NCBI GenBank assembly: GCA_030077755.1
Contig: JAQJZZ010000017.1
Location: 1,736,001 to 1,800,000, forward strand
Source of the DNA: Filosporella fistucella
Taxonomy: Eukaryota > Ascomycota > Leotiomycetes > Helotiales
Reading direction: 5' to 3'
DNA: 64,000 nucleotides
Below the pieces are notes generated by a model. The model ran no database searches and was not told where the DNA came from. It worked only from the letters and a program-made list of their open reading frames with translations. Numbering within the stretch: the stretch's first letter is position 1; each line of letters opens with the position of its first letter. Position numbers and translations under genes: made by a program. This document shows positions 57,528 to 64,000 of the stretch, in pieces.

Positions 57528-58299
57528 CTATTATCAAATCCTCTTATTATATATTAATTGCTATTATTTAAGATAACTTTAAAACTTCACCTAGCCGGTA
57601 TTGCTACTTAATAAGCTTCTTATCTTTTTATTTCTATTTCCCTTTTTTTCATTTCTCTAATTAATAAATTTAAATCCCTTTATTCCTCCAGCGGAATTTT
57701 TATAATTTCTTTATTATTTCTCCCTTTTTGCTTTATTTTTTTATTATTTCCATTTTTATCCCTTACTTCCATATTATTTTTAATTAATACGGAATCTTAA
57801 ATACCTTATCTTTACTTAAAGACTTTTATTTTATTATTAGCATATATCCTATATAATCTTATCTTATTTATTTTTTTTAAAAAATATATTCCCTTATTAA
57901 TAATTACCTTATTAATCTTAAATAGACCTAATTACCTATACCTAAGCTTTAATCGCGAGGATATATTTATTTCTTATAATATATTATATAATAAAATAAT
58001 GTTTTCCCTTTTTATTTCTTAGATTTAAATTTATTTAAATCCATTAAATTAATCCTTATTAATAATGCGCATTCTCTTTTATTTTATTATAGCTTCCTTT
58101 AAATCCTTATCCCTTAGCTAAATTTGCTTAGCCTTAATTGCTAAGAGCTCTATTATGCTTTAAATATTTTCCTAATCCAAAATTCTCTATATAGGGATCC
58201 GTGTTTTTACGGGCAATATTGCTTTTAATCCATAGTTTAAGTAAAAGGGCGAGAACCTAATTATTATCTTTACCGTTATTTTATTAGCTAATAGCATAA

Positions 58300-60600
58300 T
58301 ATATAAGTTATTTATTTACTTTCCTTTTCCTTTATCTATTATTCTGGCTAGGGCTTTAATAATTGGCTTATATCCTCTTTTTATTATCCCATTTATAATA
58401 GTATAATAAGTAAAGACTATAACGTGTTAAATATTATACTTTTATATTAATTTCTTAATTAGCCCTTTATTTTCTAGCCCCTTATTAATGATTAGCTTCT
58501 TAAAAACCTTATGCCGGCAAATTATATCTTCTTATATAAAATCTGCTATTAATTTAAAGGTCGCTATATTTAATATACGTCCTTTAACCTAGCTTAAGAG
58601 ATTATATTATATTATAACTAAGTATTTCTTCCCTTTATATTCCGGTATATAAATAATATTTAGGCTTATCTTTAATTAAAGGGCACCGGACCAAATTAAA
58701 TATAAAGGTTCTTTTTACCAAGCACTGCTTTATAGCTAATACCTATTATATCCTAAGATAAACGCTTTTATGTCTTTATAATAAGAGTCTTAAAAATATC
58801 TCTTAGCCACTTTTTAATAAGTATTTTCTCTTTTTTTATGCCCGGTTTTATTATGGAGTGCTTAAAGAATTGCTTTTCTTTTAGCTTCTAAATTAATTAT
58901 TCTTCTTTTTAATAAACCCTTATTTGCCCTTTAAAATAGTACCCCTCTCTTAACCCTATAATTAAGCGCTTGCGTTTTAAATTATTTAAAATCGGATTTC
59001 ACGACTTATATAAGCTTTTTAAGTATTATTAAAAATTTAGCTATTAGCCTTAAATTGAGACTCTAGTTTCCTTTTAATAAAAATACTTAAGCAGGTTTAA
59101 TTCTAATCTTATAATATAAAATAACTTAATAAGAATTTATATAAGCATTAATAAAATTATTAATATTTTCCTCTTAAGCTTTAAGTCTTAATTCTTCTTT
59201 TATTGCTAATCGCTAAAATAGCCTATTTATAATGGTATATTTTTTCTTAAGCACGTGCTTAACCTTAAAATTAAATAGCCGGATCCATGCTATTTATTAA
59301 GTTATTAGTGCTCCTAATAAATTGGATATAATAGAATTTAATTAAGTTATTAGGATAGCTATATTAATCTCTAATAGGAAATATACCCTATAAAGATATT
59401 TTTAGACCTTTTTAAGAGCCTTTAAAACGCCTTTATATTCTCTTTTTATCGCGTTATAATTTTGCTTGGCCTATGACTATTATCCGTTATTATACCGGAC
59501 CGGGTGCCTTTTTTTATTAATATCTAATTATATTAAAACTATTCCTTACCCGTGAAGACTAGCATTTATTGCCAAAATAATTAAGCTAGCGCTTAAGGAT
59601 ATATTTAATCGCATAAGCGCTAGTGCTAAAGTTAGAGCTAGTTTTAATAAATTTATAATAAGGTTATATTCATTTATTTATTTAAACTTTACCCTTTTAT
59701 AAAGTAATTAATAAAGCGATACCGCTATAATTATAAAATCCTTAATCTATATTTAATAATAAACGTAAACCTTAATAAACGCTTAAACCTTTATTATTAA
59801 AGAGCACTTTTTTTAATTAATAATTTTTAGCACCTTTTTATTATTTGGCGAGTATTCTTATATATAATATACATATTTAACTAGCTTAATTCCATTTATT
59901 CTAAATTATGATTTTGGCCTAATTATAGCTCCTATCCTCTTAATATTTATTAAAACTTGGTCTAAATTAATTAAGTGCTTTAAAATAAACTTTTAAATCC
60001 TAGGAGCAGCTTTCTCCTTATTATACCTTATATATAAATTAAGAATAAGAATATTATTTATAAAGATTTTATAATATTTAGGAATATAATCTTTTAAAAT
60101 TGCCTTTTTTGCCCTTATAAATTAAGTAATAAAATTCATAGCACCTTATATTAAAGTTATATATTTAATTAGCCCTTAAAACGTTATAAAGGCAATTATA
60201 TCCTTATTATTTAGGTATAAAGAGATTTAATCATATTTAAAGTAAAAATTAATAAATAATATAATTTAGCATTTAATAAATTCTTTTAAAATTTTATTTA
60301 TATCCGGTGATAAATTAATGTCCTAAATAATAATAATATTATATTTTATAGCCGCATTAATTAATTTATGCTTTTTATTCTTTTTCTTTATAATAAATTA
60401 TTAGTTCTAATAAGGTTTATAATAAAACTCTAATATATTGGCCTTAAGTCGCTTATTAATTATCTTATTAATTTCCTTTATCAAATATTATAGCATAGCA
60501 AATCCGGGGCTCTATTAGGCTTTATATAATATAATTTATATCTCTTATAATAGAATAATATTCTTATTAATCCATTTATACTTTAAAAACTCAAATGCAA
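58300..60600 (-). mobile_element. Ty3/gypsy relic 2, different lineage, RIP-inactivated
   Basis: Minus-strand reading gives RT of another gypsy group: FYYKPYRN-WFIIKKKNKKHKLI and NAAIKYNIII-DINLSPDI (60.30-60.45 kb), INFYFKYD-ISLYLNNKDIIAFIT (60.18-60.25 kb), GAMNFIT (near 60.14 kb), then YYKIFINNILIL, where FINN (60053-60064) stands for FVDD. Next comes KAAPRI-KFILKHLINLDQVL, close to the tether sequence of fungal gypsy polyproteins. Integrase remains at 58.32-58.44 kb as INGIIKRGYKPIIKAL, from NGVIERGHKPIVDAL, so the catalytic Glu is Lys. The motifs differ from relic 1, so these are two families, not one duplicated element. Ends and LTRs were not found. Confidence 0.8.
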
Positions 60601-63600
60601 TAGCCTTTTCCCTTTTAAATAATAATTTTAGTAATATTTCCCTTTTTCTTTCTTATAGCCTATTTCTTATAATTAACTTCTTAATCCTTTCTTTTATTAA
60701 TCTATTTTTCCTTTTTATATTTAAAAACTTAAGGATTAGCTATATATCTTATTTATTCCTTAGCTTTATTAGCCCTTTTACTTGCTTTATTTTTAGCTTC
60801 TTTTATTTTTAATTTGGGTTTTCACTAGGTATTAACTTATTAAAAACACCTTTTTTTATAGGTATAATCTTGCTAGCCTTATTTTTATATATATTAAAAA
60901 TGCTAATAATAAGAAAGAAATGCTTTACTTAAAGTAAGGATATAAAATTAATTGCCCTTAAATAAGTAATATCGCTCTTAATATCTTTTATACTTATAAA
61001 AAATACCTTAATTCCTTTTTATTCCCGAATATCATTTTTTAACCTACCGGGTAAAGTGAAATTTAAAGCTAATATCCCTTTCCTATTAACCTTAATACTT
61101 GGCTTACTAAGTAGTTATACCGCTTTTAACCCGGCTATAAGTTTCCCTATATGGCACCTTTCCCTTAATAGGAATTAGTTATATTAATAATATAAGCTAT
61201 AGCTTGCTTTATCTTCTTATTATTAATAATTATTATAAATTAAAAGCTATCCCTATATAAAAAGGAAAATAAGCTAATAATAATAAATAATTACCTTAAT
61301 ATAATTTTATTTTATAGGTTATTTATAATAAAGAAATTTATTATTATTTTTATGCTCTTAATTTTAATAATAACGTTTTTATAAATCTTAATAAATCTTT
61401 TCTTCTTATTATTATAATCAATTATCTTAAATTAAGGATTAGGTCTAATTTTTAAGCTAGCTTACTTAGCTAGCTTAATGTTTATAATATCCGTCTTAGC
61501 CTTATAATTAAGTAGCGCTAGCCTCTTAATCCCTTTAATCTTTACCCGGAGCTTTGAATTAAATATAATAAAAGGCGGTTTAATTTCCTTTATTACCGCC
61601 GAATTTACTTAAACCTTATTATCCTTCGCTTTTCCTTTTATATATATTAATAAGGTAATAGCTATATTCTTAAATAATATCTTTTATAATATATTTAAAT
61701 AAGTTAAAACCTCCTTTTTAATAATCCCTTTTAGCTTATTATTTAAGATTTTATTTATAAGTTTTAAAGGATTAATAGAGCACTTTAATATATTTAAATA
61801 TCGCTTAATTCTTTAAGCTATTCTTAGTCCCGCCTTTTTTAAAGCCTCGGTTTATTCTTTATTAATATTTATTTCCTCAATTTTATTACTCTTAATTACC
61901 TTATCTTCCGCGGCTACCTTCCTTTAATTCCTAGCCCTAAGAATCTTTAAAATAGCTATCTTCCTTTCCTTATTAATTCTCTCCTTTAATATATGCTTTA
62001 AATTTTTTTATCTTTCCTTTTTTTATAGCTTCTTTCCCTTCTTAAAGCATAATAGCTATTATAAAAATCCCTAAATTAATATTCTCCTTAATTTCTTTAT
62101 TATTTAATTTATTTATTTAAATAATAATATTAAATATTTTACTTATATTTATATATTAAGCTAGGATAGGCTAAGGTAGCGCTTATTCCTAAAAATAATA
62201 AATAATATCCTTTCCTTTTTCCTTTTTAAAAATATACGCGGACCTTTTTCCTTTATTTAATTTCCCTAAATGCATTTTTTCTTTAATGGTTTTATAAATA
62301 AGGCCTTATTTATAATTAATCCTAAAATTAGGATATTATTATTTAAAGTAACCCTTTTTTAAGTAATAATAATAGCGTGCCATTTAAGGGCGATATACTT
62401 TTCTAGCAAAAGCATTTATACTAGAAATTGGTCCCTTAAATAAAGCTAAAGTATTAACTTTATTAATAATATTAATTAGGTAAATATTATAATTCCTCTC
62501 GCTAAGTAGGGTAAACCGAACCCATTAGCCTCTTATCCCCATATTTATAATTACTTTAGCAAATATAGCCAGAGATTAAAAAGCCTTAATTAAATCCTTA
62601 ATTATTCCTTTAAAGATTACTTAAGCTCATAAAGCTATAATAAGGACTATAAATTACTTTTCCCTTAATATTTAAGCTATATTCCCAAATTAATTTATTA
62701 ATTAACTTAGGTTTTTACGCCTTTAAGCATTAGAATCAAATTCTTAAACCGTTTTATTATTTGCTAAAATCTTAATAATAGTCTTAACCATATTAATTAT
62801 TATAAAGGGAAGCTTAATATTAATTTTATTCTTTTAAATAATCTTGCTTTAAATCCCTTAGGGAAGACTATTTAAAAACTATATCCTCCTTATATAATCC
62901 TTAATTTAACCCTTTTTCTTTAACGCAAATAATATAGTTATAAATTATTAAATATAAGCACGCGTTTTAGCCTTATTACCACGCTTTTTATCCTTTAAAG
63001 CCTTTAGGAAAGCGTAAGAATTTATTTATTAAATAGCGTTATAATCCTTATATTCGGTTATAAGTGCTTTAATTAATGCACTTTAGTCCTAATTAACTTA
63101 TTTTTATAAAGTTTTAATATATTAGCCTATAGCCATAATATAATATCTTAATAGCCGTTTAATCTTCTCCTTTTTATCTTATTTAGCATTTTTAGCTTAA
63201 TCTTTAAACCTTTCCAGGAATTCCGTAATATTATACCCTTTAAAGTATAAAGCCCTAGGACTATGCGGAAGGGGTATAATAGGCACTATCCTTATAAATA
63301 TTATAGTTATTATTTAAGTAATTTAATCCTATATTATATCCGGTTCTTCCTTAAGAAGAAATTCTAATTCATTTGAAAAGCTTATTAATAATATTAAAAA
63401 TTATAAATTTAATAATTTATATTTTAAAAACTTAAGTAAGACTTATATATTTAATAGAACCACTATTAAAAGGGTTTATAAGACGGATATAATTAATCCT
63501 TATAACTCAATTTCCATACCATCTTCCTTATTCCCTTTCTTATTATCCTATTTTAATTCTTCCTTTTTAACCTTAATAAGCTTTGCTTATATTCGCTTTT

Positions 63601-63709
63601 ACTTAATATTTATTCATTTACCCATTTCCACTATTATTAATTTTGGCTAGGCTTAGCTTTATATTAATAAGAGAGTCTTATTTTATAATTAAAATTTAAT
63701 ATTATAATA

Positions 63710-63856
63710 GGGTAAAATGGTTAAAAAGGAGGTAAAAGGGTTTTAGTTCTGGCCTTAATGCCTAAGGCACCTAGCGTATATATATTCTCGGCTTTTGGCT
63801 TCTTAGTTCTATAGGCAATTATAACTTTAATTAATTTATAATTAACCATTTTACCC
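63710..63856. repeat. 15-nt perfect inverted repeat
   Basis: GGGTAAAATGGTTAA at 63710-63724 is the exact reverse complement of 63842-63856, with 117 bases between. The spacer is less eroded than its surroundings (GTTCTGGCC, CTCGGCTTTTGGC). It could be the end of an element or a small inverted-repeat transposon relic; no target duplication was found. Confidence 0.45.
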
Positions 63857-64000
63857 CTTTATATTTATAACCTATATAAGGAGACAATTAAGGCTCCGTT
63901 ATTACACGTCCTTATAGCTTATAATTATATTCTTTTAATATGCTAGCGTATATACCCCCTAATTAGAGAATAATATAAGGAAAGGCTTTAAAGGCTATAT

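Larger units (their letters stand above)
48217..64000. repeat. AT-rich block with RIP-type erosion
   Basis: From about 48,217 to the right edge the sequence is dominated by TA, AAT and TTA. In lines I counted by hand G+C is roughly 20-25 percent, against near half to the left. CpA and TpG are scarce and TpA abundant, the signature of cytosine-to-thymine mutation at CpA. No intact gene is present; the longest ATG frame, 52838-53026 on the minus strand, is a remnant just upstream of the gypsy-1 RT. Within the block I could read two gypsy pol relics on the minus strand and one long plus-strand relic frame, listed separately. The element ends and LTRs could not be located. It continues beyond the window. 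Confidence 0.9.

Noticed and set aside
48217..64000. AT-rich block as mitochondrial DNA insertion or centromere
   Set aside because: Readable content is gypsy pol, with RIP-type substitutions; no mitochondrial genes are seen. A centromere often consists of such RIPed gypsy DNA, but nothing here proves it.

Overview
The window comes from the nuclear genome of a filamentous ascomycete (Pezizomycotina). Genes are split by short introns (mostly 43-101 nt) with GTRNGT-like donors and CTAAC or CTGAC branch sites. The recognisable families are fungal: a giant DUF3638/DUF3645 protein, FunK1 kinase, fungal APH-fold kinases, 2EXR and F-box-like proteins. The right quarter has the AT-rich, C-to-T-eroded look of repeat-induced point mutation (RIP). 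A leotiomycete or close relative is a guess from family content only. No tRNA, rRNA or CRISPR was seen.

Left part (1-24.4 kb): the window opens inside a giant DUF3638/DUF3645 gene (1-6621), which carries an in-frame TAA. It is followed by an APH-like kinase (7.4-8.3 kb), an unrecognised Lys/Gly-tailed protein (8.6-9.8 kb), small or doubtful genes, a sirtuin on the minus strand (16.5-17.7 kb), and a ten-exon coiled-coil gene (18.2-19.4 kb) that I could splice completely by hand. Three of its consecutive exons are 42 nt long, share phase, and each encodes exactly two heptads. Two single-locus hypothetical genes follow (21.0-21.8 and 23.3-24.4 kb).

Middle (24.5-47.3 kb): an F-box-like gene, an acidic protein, a convergent gene pair whose stop codons share one CTAG, a second APH-fold kinase, an intact FunK1 kinase (33.9-36.6 kb), a GNAT acetyltransferase with a one-base frame conflict, a large TPR-like protein with an N-myristoylation-type start (38.4-41.3 kb), a small two-exon gene, a broken 2EXR gene, a decayed copy of the FunK1 C-terminus (43.9-44.3 kb), and an acidic SANT/Myb-domain protein (44.6-46.5 kb).

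Right (48.2-64 kb): composition changes abruptly next to a decayed GC-rich ~20-nt minisatellite. The remaining 15.8 kb is AT-rich RIP-type wreckage. On the minus strand I could still read two different Ty3/gypsy-lineage pol genes (about 49.9-52.6 and 58.3-60.6 kb). Their catalytic acids are changed in the direction RIP predicts (Asp to Asn, Glu to Lys). Between them a + strand reading frame of more than 400 codons (to 57,307) has survived with few stops and no indel; I do not recognise it.

The genes do not form an obvious pathway or cluster. The window reads as a gene-sparse accessory or subtelomere-like region with kinase-fold genes, pseudogenes and a RIP-silenced transposon block. All splice models are hand-made from sequence and untested by transcripts.
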